DNA from: Eudromia elegans
Taxonomy: Eukaryota; Chordata; Aves; Tinamiformes; Tinamidae
DNA: 64,000 nt
Assembly (NCBI GenBank): GCA_003342815.1
Contig: PTEX01000333.1
Coordinates: forward strand, 165,380-229,379
Direction of reading: 5' to 3'
Every line of letters starts with the position of its first letter. Within the stretch, counting starts at the first letter, position 1. The position numbers were made by a program, and so were the translations under genes. Positions 40,171 to 54,398 of this stretch are shown here, piece after piece. The notes under the pieces are model-generated. The model had not been told where the DNA came from, made no database searches, and saw only the letters and a program-made list of their open reading frames with translations.

Positions 40171-42426
40171 ACTTCACTGTTACAGAGCTCTTTTGCTGTT
40201 AAGCACAAGTCTGGAAAAAACTGCTTGTAGCAGATGGCTTGACAGAAGCTCACCAACCTCATAAAGCTTCTGTAGAGGAATGCAGTATGGCCAGAAGCCT
40301 GTGTGTTTCTTTCTCCTGGGCTAAAATTCTTTTGACTTTATATGCAATTTCACCTAACAGAAATCTTAGCATGTACACCCATATGAACATAAGCTCTTGT
40401 GATTCTTTCCTCTCCAACTGCATCTACGAACTGATGTTTGAAACCTCTCCTGTCATGCTGTATGCATGCATGGATGCAGTGCTGTGAGCTATTAAAGGCT
40501 TGGCAGGAAATTTGAGTGTTGCTTCTCTATGTTCCTAGCATAGGAATGATCCCATGGAATGATCAGTGGAATGATCCCGATGAAATAGCTCCGCACTGAA
40601 GACCACTTTTTAATGAAAAAGAAATTGATGATAATTCAGAGTGTACCTCAGTACGGAGGGAAAAATCTCTCCAAATCTGTCATACCTGTATGTGCTCTTG
40701 CAATATGATCAACATGAGAAATACTATTCCCAACATTAGGAAAAAATTGACAAGAAGGTTCTGATTATCTCATTTTGGCTATTATCTTAATTCCTGTACA
40801 TTGGAATTAACAGATTGGAAAACAGCAAAAGAAAATAATTGTCCTATTTGGAATAAACCAGTCTCTTGGACTTCCAGACAATCACTGTTCACCTTTTCAG
40901 TATTAATTCAGACGGTTTGAAAAGAAACATCGATGTGTATTTATGTACCACCTTTTTAGTGGCTGCATTCACACAGCAGATTGAGACTTCTAGATGCAAC
41001 TGCTCTAATGCACATGAAATTCTGAACTTTCATTGTTATGCACATTCTAATGAAGGTGCTTGAAATTAATCTATCCCAAACACAGTAAGATGTAAATATA
41101 TTTAACCCATTTGATGATCTGAAACATTTATATTTGGCCCTTCTATGATTATCTATTGGAAGGTTGCTGGAATTAACTAGGAATCTGGCACAAGATGGCA
41201 GTGGCTTTTCATTATTATCTAAGGTCAAATACCCAGTCATAATTCATGGTCATATTCAAGTCTTAAATCTAGAAAGAAAAACACTCCACTCATGATTCTG
41301 AACTACAGGAATCCATCAAGCTGACAACAGTTTAGTCTTTAGTCTTCAATTATATTCCATTTCAGCTTGTTAGGAAATTAAGATTTTATTTGTTAATAAC
41401 ACTATATGACATGTTTATTTTAGAAACAGGCAATGCAGAAGATAAAATGAAGTTATTCTAGTGGTTTTCTTGCAAAGACAGACAACAGTTATTACATGAG
41501 CCTGATAAATAATTATTATGAGGGCTTGACAAATAATTATGATGATTAATTTGTTTTTCTTAAAGCTGGATGGTTTACAAACTGTCTGCAAAATGACCAC
41601 AACATGTTCTATTATTTATTTGAAATTATTATTTAACTTCCACGGCAGATCATTATTTCTCAGTTCCTGTTTTAATTAGAGATGAGTATTTCATCTTCTA
41701 GATAGGAAGAACATATGCCAGCTGATTTTTTTTTTCCTCGATTAAAGACTTGTACATGTAACAAGCAAGAACAGTGATTTCAAATCCAGATCTAACATTT
41801 GAAATCTATGTTATTATTTAACTGTCTATTTCAAATTTGATACTGACAAAACCATTTGAGTGGTCAAGATCAGCTTTCATGTTTCAAGAGTATAGGAAAT
41901 AGCATGGTTAATTTAATGGAAGATGCACAAACAATATGGATGGAAAGGAGGGCTTATACCATATCTGTTCCAGCACAGGCCATGCTCTGAAAAGGTATCA
42001 CAGTCCCCCAGTCCCAAGTCATTCTCTGACTACATTATTTTTATTTTCTTGTTTTCTCTTCATCCCTTCTCTGCCCCCCCCCCTTTTTTTTTTTTTGAAA
42101 TATGGCATCATTTAGTTACTCTTAACGATACACAATATAGCTCCTTTTTTCATTCTCGGTTTAGCTCTAAACTCTCTCCAAGCCTCTTCCCCAGTCCCTG
42201 CCGAGTTCTGCCAAAGCCCCCGGCCTCAGTGCCTCAGACACCATTTTAACAGGACCCTTTAACATCCCAGGGACCTGGAATGTGTCTGCTTTCCTTGCTT
42301 TCTTTCCAAAAGCTTCAGCTCACTTATTCATCCAGTGCCATCCTGAATCATGACTAGTCTGTTTAAGGACGGGGTTTGCTAGCGTCTTTGTACTACATGA
42401 CCTGGACATTTGTGGAGAACACACAA

Positions 42427-42455
42427 ATATATACATATACATATATATATATATA
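42427..42455 (+). repeat. interrupted (AT)n/(ATAC) simple repeat
   Basis: A run of AT units with two ATAC interruptions, ending in about seven pure AT units. Confidence 0.8.
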
Positions 42456-44945
42456 AACAGCCTTCCATTTCCCTCAGGTAACTATGTAACCTTGCTGTCT
42501 TATTCACACACTCTATTAAAGACATATTTAGAACTACTATTCTTAACGGGTCTGTTATGTGGAACAAGTCTAGCAGATAATGAGTTGCAGCTATTCTTAA
42601 AAGAGACAGGAATAGATACAATTAAAACCAAATTTTTTTACAAATGTAAAGAAGTATTTGCAGATTTTTAATGTTTTCTGCCTCAGTTCTATAATGATTT
42701 TCTCAATTAATAAACACAATTGTTGTGTCAGATACCCTTACAGACATCCTATTGTAACACACAATGACTGGTAAAATGAAAAGCACAGGAAATAAGACTG
42801 ATTAAATTTCAAGTGTCATGCTTTTCATACGAAATCTGAGAATTTATCTGAGAGACAGGCAGTAATTGTACTGAAGCTTTTCTAGCATTAAACACCTTAG
42901 ATTCTTATATTATGAACTTGAATACATACTCAGACACCTAATTAGTTGACTTGATTAGTACACGAACTTCTCTAGTTGCTGTTGAATTCCAAGGGTATTA
43001 TGAGAGATAAAGTATGCTTAAAAATCAGGCCAATTTATCTAGGTCTGAGAGCACGGACTTCAGGAGTCTAATTCTGGGCATCTTTAATGGAAAATGCTGG
43101 TTCAGAATTCAAAACTATACAAATTTCACATTAATTATAAAATGTATGAGCACAGAATAGAGCAAAGAAATAAAGTAGAACCTAGTGTCATTATCTTAAA
43201 TATTCAATACCAATTCAATACCTCCAAAATTCTTCAGGGTTACTAAACTGAGGGAAAATAAGGATGGAATTAATAAAATTCCTTCATTAACCCATCCTCT
43301 CTGAAGATCTCTGTTCTGATCTGGCATAGAGACGGCAGACAGAATGCATCACATAATCTCTTCTTGATCCATTGATCTAGACCTGTAAATATTTAAGTAG
43401 CAATCTATACTTGTCAATATACAGGCAAGAGATCCTGCGGACATCCAAGGCTTCAGTCAATACCTCCTTATACCATTGTACAAAGCTCTTCCTACATGAT
43501 AGGAAACACTCTGTAGTTGGCAGACACAGACTAGCTGACCTAACTGATCCTCTCCTATCTTATATTCCTGTGTTTCTGCATGAGTCTGAAGAAGAGCCAA
43601 GAAAAATATCTAATATTAAGCGTGCTTTAAAACAATATTGATTCAAGATGGGTTTTGCAGCATATAAAAGCAGTAGGAGATACATATTGAGCTACAATAC
43701 AGCGTACATCCCATCTTCCACAACTGTTAGGTTTTCTTTTTCTATTATAATTATTTTAGAAGCTCACGTCACTAATTTCATCATTCTCCAATGTGGTATC
43801 GGGAACATCAGCGTTAGCTAACTGGATATCAAGCAGTGTGAACTCCACTGTATTTCATAAATACAACTCCCTCCAAATTTCTCTGCATCATTTCTCCCCA
43901 GCTTAACACTGTGTTTTTAATAACCATGTCAGCCGACAAGAAACTTTGTGTTTCGAAGGCAAGGCTTCTGGGAACTGCAAGGCTGAAAGCTGATGGGGTG
44001 GATCTCATGTGTGACACGTAACTGCCACACACGGGACAACATGGCCACACTGCAGCTGTGCAGCCACTCCCTGAGGCTCCTCTCATGTGGTGGGATCAAG
44101 GGCAGCTCCTGGGTCTACTTCGAAGCTGAGGAGAAAAGTGGTCTTAGCCATCCTAACTAATATCTCATTAGACCATGTTTTAATTTAGCAGACCATGCTC
44201 ACAGCTTTTGGGTTAAATCTGGGGCAATCTTCAAATGATTGGTAGGAGGAATATTCCCTTGTAAGACGCAATTACATTAATCACAAATACACATATGGTA
44301 AAGATCTGCTTTACTCTCTCTTTAAAAAAACTGACTGGACAACTGACTCCAGAGTTGTATAGTGCCATAGAAAAATAGGAAATAAAGATTCATTTAAAGC
44401 AAGCCAGATCAGAAACTTCTGAATAACGACAGCTCAAGGACAATATATCAGTGATTAAAAGTGAATCAGAGCTAAGTAAATCAGAAAACAAAATAAATGG
44501 CCCAAATTTTTATCTATACATGAAAATCAACAGAAAAAAAAAAGGAAAACAGAACAAAACAAAACAGAAGCCAATCTTTTAGATCTGAAAGAGTTTGAAA
44601 AGCATCCATTTTAATAAGGTTCTTTCTTTCCAGTGTGTAACCAGATGTGACATGAAGCAGTGCAGCAAAAAGGGCCATCCAGCCCATCCAAACTCAAATT
44701 GCTGATGTGCTCGAGTTCTCATAGAAAAATGAATCTTTCAATATGATTTTTTAGACAAAACTAACCCAGAAAACCAGGCTGAGCAAACTGGCCACTGGGG
44801 AAAGTAGAAAGTACACTGTACAGCGCTATTGCTTTGAAGACAGTGTGCCTGACGTTTTGTCCCTGTGAAGCTGAGCCTAGGGAGAATCCAGAACTAAATT
44901 AAAAGTTTTCACTTGAAGGTTCCTGCAAGGCTTCTTGCTATAATA

Positions 44946-45008
44946 AGAATCACAGAACTTCTTGAGCTGGAGGAAATCTCTAGAAATCATCCTGTCTCTC
45001 ACCTTGTG
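44946..45008 (-). mobile_element. CR1 LINE, degenerate 3'-terminal fragment
   Basis: AGAATCACAGAACTTCTTGA with the following GAGCTGGAGGAAATCTCTAG matches the CR1 3'UTR block in minus orientation, with several substitutions relative to the other copies here. About 60 bp are recognisable. Confidence 0.75.
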
Positions 45009-46009
45009 CCCTTGTGGCCCTCCCTATTTTAGCCAGCAGCTCATGCTTAAATAATGCAGCTGCTGTTACGACTTTTCCTTTGCTGCTTCCACACCAGTAA
45101 ACTTTGCTCTCTCCTCAAGCTTCCTGGGATAACGAAGTTGCAGCAGGTTGTACTGGTGACATGTGCTGTTTGGAGCACACGGAACAGAGCAGTATGCATG
45201 GTTCAAATTTTACTGCTTGGGCTCATAATTTACTGTTCTTTGCACCACCGCTTATCCAAGATACAGTGAAAGGCTCTCACTCACTTTAGGAATTCTACTG
45301 CCTCTTTATTTGGCAAGCATCCTCTGTGCACAAAGGCAGTCCCCGGGCCGCAGCCGGACAAGCGTGAGTGTGCACATGTGGTTGTGCACAGGTTGGCTCC
45401 TGCTGCGTCTCCTTTGCATCTCTTCTTATGAGATAATGACAGTGGTATAGGCAGCATGTGAAGTTGCAAGCTAAAAAGTGGAGACGCATGAGAGCAGAGA
45501 ACATACCACCGAATAAAGGACCAGAAGTGGGGAACGAAGGCAGTTTGCCTTGGCTAAATGCTTGTAGCTAGGCTAATTGCTCTGATGTGTGACCTGCACA
45601 CAAAATCGATTTCTAGGAACAAGTCAATTAATTTTCAGTGTGTGCTTTTGTCCTCACCACACTCCCGACAAAACTTAAAAGCATCTGAAACAACCTGAGC
45701 AGGCCCTGATATTTTTCAGGCAATGGAGAAATGAGCACTGAGGAGGCACAGGGGAACATGATTTATATGTCCTGTTCCTATGCTGCTCCATCGATTTGCT
45801 CAGGGAATGGGGGAAGTTGAATGTCACAAACCTACCAGATAATTCTTTTAATCCCAGAGGTTGAAACTTTGATTATTAAACCTACAATGGAGAATGTTGG
45901 TGTAAATATGAGATTCAGAGAGCTTTTGTCCTATCTTCCTGTAATAGATACATGTCCAGCACTGTGTATTATGTTGTTTACAAAGATGTGTATACCATCT
46001 CTTTTCTTT

Positions 46010-46093
46010 ATTGTGATAATCTTATTTTTAGTGAATATTCAAAGAAAGAAAAGAGCTCTTTTAAGTATCCACTGAAAATAAGATTATCATAAT
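46010..46093. repeat. inverted repeat, 24-bp arms, 36-nt loop
   Basis: Arms 46010-46033 and 46070-46093 are complementary over 24 positions, 22 Watson-Crick plus two G-T. Near the centre is a perfect 14-bp palindrome AAAAGAGCTCTTTT (46049-46062). On the GRM1 transcript strand the two G-T pairs become A-C mismatches, so the plus-strand transcript would fold better. It could be a decayed MITE-type remnant or chance in AT-rich DNA. Confidence 0.7.
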
Positions 46094-49000
46094 CAAATAA
46101 TAAAAAAAAAGAGACAGTATACTTATTTTGATTGATGGCCTGGTTAGAAAATAAGTATTTGTGGAAATTTAAAGTATTAAATAATAGTAGCTGCTTTTTT
46201 TTTTCTACATTAAGAAATAAGAAACTAGAAGCAAATGAAAACAATCTTGCCACAGATAATATCTTTTGCTAATAATTCCTGTGATTTTTCACAGGTAATC
46301 CCCCTGTTCTTTAAGCCTTAAAATCTCCATTTTACAATAATCTTTTTCTGTACTTTAGTGCAAGCAGTTCCCACTGTCGGAGCTTCTGCTGATGCAGCAT
46401 GTCATGGGAAAAGTGATGTATGAGGGAGATTGGCAGATGTCAATATTAAAGCTCCGTTCTCAGAAAAGCACCTCTGGTCACCTCTGGCACAGTAGAGTGA
46501 GCCCAGACAGTATCAAGAGGATTCAGTTTGCCCAACTCACAACATAATCTAAAATGTTCTGAACACCGCTCAGATCAGCTCTGATTGTAAAAGCATTTGT
46601 CTTTCAGCCAAGGATAGAAGTGACCAAAAGCACGGTTTATTTTGACCACACATATGAGAAAATCCCTTGTTATCTCATAAACTGTCTGAGGATGGTAATA
46701 GGTCAGACAAGAGTGTTCTCTTTTTAGCCTGTCTGGTGCAATAAGCAAAATTAAGGAAAACTTCACAGCCTGATACAGGTAAACAAACAACACCAGAAGA
46801 CTGATCAGGCACCCTATGGATCTTCCAAAAAAACCCATTATTATCCTGTGTCAGAGATGAAAACACTTCACTAAACCTATCAAGAATCTCGGATGGCTGA
46901 ATGAGATAAAACCAAATACTTTTTAATGGGTGGGTGATAACAGTTGCAAGCACTCAAGGATGTAACTATACTGCCTTCAGACTCGAGCTGCTATGTTCAC
47001 GTAACACTGCACCACAAGCTTTGAGAGGACAAAGAACAAAACACACAACTTGAAAGGAGAGAGTTTTACACAAAAGTTGTTCACCGTTAGGACAAGCACA
47101 AGCGTAGATTGCCCAGAGAGGTTGTTCAGTCCTTGGGGACTTCTCAAGACCAAATTGATAAATCGCTGAGCAACCTGTTCGAAACACACAGTTGACCCTC
47201 CTTTGAACAGAAGGTGGAACTGGAGGCTTCCTGAGTTTCCTTTCAACCTGAATTATCCTGTGGTCTGGTGAGTCTATGTCTCTGTCTGCACCCAGTCTCA
47301 TTGGTTTTCTCAAAAACAGACAGGAATTAATGGATGAAGCAACCCTCACAGCATGACCAGGGTATGAGCAAGCATCCTACAGAGAACTTGGACTGCAATC
47401 TTCTTTGGGTCATAGAAATCTACATTTCTTGTTCTTCTCTGCCACAAATAGGTTCACTGACAAATAATTCTTCTCCTCAAAGATCAATTGAATCAATGAA
47501 TGAATCATGAATTGTCCACTTTGTTCCACTTTCGTCTGTTGAAAAATGTCTCTGCTGATTGCCTGCCAATGTATTTTGTTGTTCCAATAGATGAACTGCT
47601 GCAAATATAATCTGATGTTTGCATCAGTTCCATAACCAATTTTATAATTGTCTCTTGTGCAAAAATGTACTCCTCCCTCCCATTTTATATGAACTGCAGC
47701 TCTTGTATTATCTGCCAGGAGGTGTACAGGCAATCTATAAAAGAGTACTTAGACATCCAAACAAGAGCTGAACTGCACTGAGTTCTATGCTATTTGTATG
47801 TAAGCATAACTTACATTTAATTCTATGTGAACTAACCAAAGAAATAAGTGTTGCTGTAGGTTTTATGAAACAAAGAAACAAACAAAGAAAAAAACCCCCA
47901 GCACATTTTTATTACATCAAGAATGAAAACTGCCCATAGAACTGTTGTAAAATGTACAGTCTATCACCTAAATTTGCTTCCAGCATGCAATGTCCAAAAT
48001 GTGGAAACTGCTAAACAGTCTGATGAACAGAAACAACTTGTAAGGGTTGCTTGGGACACAGCCAGAGAGGGAGTGTTAAGTGAACATTGTCAAGTCCATG
48101 CTGAATGAGGTAGTTTCTTATTTTCTCAGATACAGAAGCAGTTTTCTTTTCTAGTGATGTTAAAATGGAATTCTCTGTTCTGACATTTCACCTGAAGGCC
48201 AGGAATAGGTTAAGAATAATGTGAGGTTCTGAACCTCCTAACAAGTTAATGGTCCAATTACAGATTTTGTGTATACTTTGTTTTCTTAAGAATGAAGCTA
48301 TTATACAGAAAGCATTGAAAATATCTCAGCGATATGAACACTCTGAGGAGAACTCCATCCTGGCAGCAGTTTTGGCTTGCAAGAAATGAAGAAAATTATG
48401 AAAGAAGTCATATAAAAATATCTTGCTTTTAAATATAGGAAAATTTCTGAAATTTAATCTTATTGTGTTGAGGAAGAACATCTGTATCAACAAGAAAAAG
48501 AGAAAAAGAGAGAGGGGGAAAGATGGTTGTAGGCAGAGACTTATGGGAGGCGCTTAGCTATAGATGAGAGGGTTGTATTAGCAAAGAGTAAGTTTTAAAT
48601 GACTCCCATTCATTTGTCTTTCACCCAAGTGGGGAAAATGGTTTTTTCCAAAGTTTGGCAAGAAGAAAATATCCAAAAAGGGCAGTCACTTCATAGTGAC
48701 TTCATAGATGATTCTGTCTTGCCTTCCAGCAGATTTTTGCTACAACCATATAAATACTGGTAAATCCAGATAAACTTTTCTGAAAATGTTGGCAATTCTT
48801 AGGCAGCCTGTAGACTTCACAGAGTGGAAATTTGGATTTGCTTATTTCAAATCATTCTTTGATCACACAGACTTTTTCCCCTAGAAATCCCTCAAAGAGT
48901 ACAGTACAGAATGAAAATTGCTGAAGGACAAAATCAATCCTTTCAGGTATTGAATTATAGGGTACAGCAGTAATTATTGTCATCAGGAAAGGGGGATCCC

Positions 49001-49826
49001 TAGGGATTTGCTTTTCCTTACTTTCCAGAGAGCCTGGAATCCCAAACCAGTGCTGAGTCAAAGGTAATGTTAGCTGAGACACTGCAAAGATAGCACATGG
49101 AATTGTGGTAGAGAAGTCCTTGCTATTTACCACTTATCCATGAATGCTAAAAAATGAAAATTGCATTTCAGTGCTATTTGTCAACTAATCACTTAGTAAA
49201 GTGATTAGCTTGTATGTGAGCAATTTGGGTTAGCAGTAACCAAAGATTCTGAAATACAGACTCTGTAAGTACTCTTATTTTCAAAACTCTGGTAGGTCCA
49301 AGTCTTTTGAAGCAGTTGCTCCTAGCTAACTTGTCCTTGCTGTGTAAATACAAATCTGCTACGCTCCCCTAGACAACACAAGTGTCTTTTGTCCTTTGGT
49401 TTTCTTTCTTATTAGATAGTTTCTAGATATGATACCTCTCCAGAGATGGAAGGTGAACCTGAGGAGTCTATTTTTAAATCGATTTCTGTTTGTGCAAAGA
49501 GGCAAGTGTGCTGTGTTCTCCGTAGAGAATACTATAGCATTTCCAGAATACTGAAAAAATCAGGACCTCAGAGACAGTCACAGGTCACAGTGCTTGCAAA
49601 TAATGTGCATGTACTCATGAGATCAAAGGGAGATCTATGATAGGGGATCCTATGTATCTCATTAGAATTAATATTAGGTGAAATAGAGCTGAGGAACTTG
49701 GTATCAGTTTTCAATACTGATAATTCTCCTAAGGTGTCAAAGTAATAGCAGTAACAGTTTAATCTGTAGTACCACAAAGAAGTCAAAACTGAGTGTGCTT
49801 TTAATGGATTTCAAATATTAGCACTT

Positions 49827-49864
49827 ATCATGCGACATGGGTAGCATCATGCGACATGGGTAGC
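49827..49864 (+). repeat. 19-bp perfect tandem duplication
   Basis: The unit ATCATGCGACATGGGTAGC occurs twice head to tail with no mismatch, which indicates a recent local duplication. Confidence 0.97.
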
Positions 49865-50107
49865 AAACTACCTGTGGTTAAAAGCTGCTGAAAATCCTCA
49901 GAAACTAGACATTTTTATTGTGTACTAACTCTCAAACTCTGTGAATGGAATAACCAAAAAACCACAGTTTTAAAGTTCTTTTCTTAAGAATAAAGGCTAT
50001 AGATTTGCACTATGTGTCCATTATTCAATCTACTGGTAGCAATTTCTGCAATTTTGGCCAATATTAACTCTTTCAGACTGAGCTGAATGAGTTTCAAAAA
50101 CTATTAA

Positions 50108-50128
50108 ATATATATATATATATATATA
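50108..50128 (+). repeat. (TA)n microsatellite
   Basis: About ten uninterrupted TA units in the 19.1-kb GRM1 intron. Confidence 0.9.
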
Positions 50129-51330
50129 AATGTAAATCATCATTTTGGTAGGCATGAATTTAATGATCCAATTGAGGAAAATGTATCAGATAAGATCAAT
50201 AATTATTTGTCTAGTTTGGCATGCCATTAGGTCCTCAGAACACAGAAAAGGCTGGGCAGTCTGTCAGGCAGCACATCGGTTCATTTTTGAGTCAGTCACA
50301 ATATTTGTTGCTATGACTCAGCTGCTAATAGCAGGGATTGAAAGAAAAACAGAAGCAGTGTGGAAAGTATTTTTAAGAAGTGTTGGTTATAGAGAAAGGA
50401 TGAACTGGAAATACCACGTGAGTCAGCCCAGGGGGAAGAGGAAGACCAATTGAGATTACTGTTGATATCAGGTAGAGGGGCAGAGGGGACGCAGATGTAA
50501 AAAACAGGACGCACATTCATGGGAAATCAGATTTTGTTAATTTTGTTTAAAATGAAGTATCTGCTTCACTATCTAGATAATTTTTTTGACAAAAGACAAA
50601 ATATTCATAAACTACACAGAACACATTTGCAGAAAATACTCAGAAACGCTTTATAGAAAAAAATCCCTCATGATTTATTAACAAAGTTAATCTTGATAAT
50701 TTTCCTGAAATATTTTTTAATTTATTACCTCTTTGTTCTGCCATGAAACAGGATACCTGCCTATGCATAGATATGATTCACTTGCTGTGAGAAGATAGTC
50801 ACTTCTACCTGTAGGACAGCATGGTTTTTATGAGAGTGCTATGTAATGGAAACAAACTATACTTATTTTGATTGGTAAGGAAGAGAAAGGGTGAATCAGA
50901 TGATTGTTTGGCCAGTTTTAAGGCTTATCAACTTTCTTTAAAATTGTTTTCTGCCATAATAACTTCAATAAATTGCCCGATTTTCTACCTGGTCAGAAAA
51001 ACTGGTCCTGGAAAAAATATTTTTTTCCCATTCTTTTTGAAAATTAATTGTTACTTATTTTTGGTGGGCTTGACCAGAAACGTCTGTTTCTACCCATGTC
51101 TTTATTAACCTAAGAATAAGATTGTTTATCTAATAATGGATTACGGTCTTTTCCATGTCTAGATATCACAGTGTAACAATTCCTGTTATTTTTCCAGTTC
51201 TCTGAGTCTTCAGGAACACGGCCACTGGGGCCAGGCATCCATATTACAAACTCAGGCATTCTTGTCAACCTTAGCATAGCCCTAAAACCTGAGAGAAGAA
51301 CAAACCATTCTGTGACAGAGCAGAGTTTTA

Positions 51331-51828
<498 letters not shown>

Positions 51829-54103
51829 TTACACACAGACAGGAAGCTCGCTTTGAAAAAGCAGCTAGCCAAAGGCAGGCCATCACCCTCAGAAATCTGG
51901 TTACGAGGAAATCTAAAACAAATTCCACAAAAACTTAAAATGCAGGCAAAGAGGGAAAGAAAAAATAACAGTAATGGAGGCTGTTGTATGAGCAAGCCTG
52001 GCTGATTTCACACTGAGCCCTCATCAGCCATTCTGGAATGAAAAAGAGCCATCTTTGTCCTCCTGGAGAGGAGCCCTGCACATAGCATGATGTCTTTATG
52101 ACTGTGGAAATTCTGCCTTATCCAGGCTATCCTGTAAAGGGTAGAAGCTGGAAGAATTCATATTGATAGAAAGGAAGCCAAACCAGAATCCTAGGTGTTC
52201 TAAAGAAGACATCTCTGCATGTGTATATCTTACAGCAGAAGAGTAATTCAAATCAAACATGATCTGAGGAATGCATCATGTTGAGGAAAATGATTACATA
52301 GAATACATGATAAAAGTAAACAGATCTGTGAAAACATGTTGGGTTTTTTACTGACCAATGGCTTTTCTATTGTACTTTTTCCTTCATTCATTTGTTTATT
52401 CTGTTGCCAATCTAAGCCATACCAAAGCACAGAAGCACTCTTAGAGACCTGCAGATAAAAATATTTTCTGAGGATATTAGTTGATGGAAATTCTGTTTTA
52501 AAAGGCTTGAATAAAGTACTTTGGGCTTAGCACCTGAGTTTTAGTTTAATTCTCTTAACTAGAAGTCCATTGATTTAGTGTCATTATTCAATTCTTCTAG
52601 GGTTTCCTAAGCACAGTGGTATTACAGTCTGATTCAAGTGCAAATATAAATCAGCCTATACTTAATTCTAATATGATGGTCATGGCATGAGAGAAATAGC
52701 TTATTTTGGTTCCCTGATCTACCTGTATTCATTCAGCAGCAAACCGGTAGCAGCACTGCTGTGGAGAGCAGACAGAAATACTTAAATACTTCAGCTCTTT
52801 ACATTTCACATAGTTCAAGTCACAAAGTAGCAAAAAGAATCAAAAGACACAACATATACTTGTTCTGTAGGTAGGGAAAACCAGCAAGAGGTCAGTTAAA
52901 GAATAATTAACTGACTTGTAATTGCATGATTACTTCATTTGATGTCACAGTGTTTATGCCTTGCAGTCTGTAGAATCAAGCAGTCAAAAAGATAAAGTAA
53001 ATCGGGTCATTTTTTGCAAGACTTTCTGGAAAGGAGGTAGTTTCTCTAGTGCTGAGATTGCTATCAGACAGTCATTAGAATGATTTATTTCCTCTCCTCT
53101 GTAAGTTTGGCTTGGAAGATTGCCACATTAACTCTGAAAATGAAGCAGAGCTTTTCTGCAAAGGTGAAAAAAATGCATCTCAAGTTCTTTGAGTGGAGTT
53201 GGTAGAAAAGCTTGCCTAAATTGGAGCATAGACTGTCTTCTCATGTTTCTTTGGCTCTTTCTAACCCACAAATGCTTTTTTTTTTCCCTCCAACTTCCTA
53301 AAATTATTAAAACTGCCTGAAAAGTCATGTCCCCAACCAAACGTGCAGAAAGGGCACTGGAATCAGGATATGGGAACTTTGCTTTACTTCCAGTAAAGTC
53401 GAGGAGCCAAAGAGAGTATATCTAATTTCCTGGAGGACCTGCACTCAGAGCACTGTCCCAGTAGCTGCAAATTCTTGCCAGTGCTCAAAGTCACCCTAGG
53501 GAGCCTGAGCAGCTGAACAAGTAGTAGTGGGAGGACAATTATTGGAGACCTAAGATCTTTTTATAATCTCTGACTAAATTTCTTTTTACTCCATGGAAAA
53601 AAAAATGGTCTGAACGATGTGCATCATTAGCACTGTATGAATGAATGAATAGCATGCCAGAAGAAAGCGTTAAAAATTTCGACGTTTCTAATGCTGAACA
53701 ACATCATGATATTAAAGGCCAGATGACAGTGTGCGCATCAGCGATACAATCATAAAACCAACGGCTGATACAAGGGGAAAAAGGAAATCTCATTAAAAGG
53801 CAGTGCATACTATTCTTTTATTGTCAGAACCTAGTGCTTTCCACCTACTCCCCCTTTTTTATCCTGCTGAGTGGCAAGTAAAGCTCAATGTTGCCTGTGC
53901 ATTTCTCTCATGTGCCTTTAGTGCAGATTTCATTAACTCCTGCCTGAAATAGCAGAGCTGCTTATGGGCAAGACAAGGTGGCACAACACGGTCCAGCTTT
54001 GAAGCACGGCCACTATCTTGTGCAACGGTTGAGCTGAAACTCTTTGAGGGTGTTTATAATGTGAAGACAGAAGCAGTGAGGGAGGGAAAAGTGTGTGGGC
54101 ATC

Positions 54104-54398
54104 AAACAAGCCAAACTCTTCTTGGTGGTGGCCTGTGATAGGACAAGGGGAACAGGCACAAGTTGAAACCCAGGCAGTCCCATCTCCATGTGAGGAAGAG
54201 CTTCTTTCCTGTGAGGGTGACAGAGCCCTGGCACAGGCTGCCCAGAGAGGCTGTGGAGTCTCCTTCTCTGGAGATCTTCCAAACCCGCCTGGATGCCACC
54301 CTGTGCCCCGTGCTCTAGGGGTCCCTGCTGGAGCAGGGGATTGGACTAGAGGATCTCTACGGGTCCCTTCCAACATTAACCATTCTGTGATTCTGTGA
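54104..54398 (+). mobile_element. CR1 LINE, 3' fragment
   Basis: The plus strand runs from a region matching the end of CR1 ORF2 (CTTCTTTCCTGTGAGGGTGA, GCCCAGAGAGGCTGTGGAGT) through the stop in GTGCTCTAG to the 3'UTR, ending in two perfect ATTCTGTG octamers (54382-54397). It is opposite in orientation to GRM1. The reading frame is close to that of the other copies, so decay is moderate. Confidence 0.95.
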
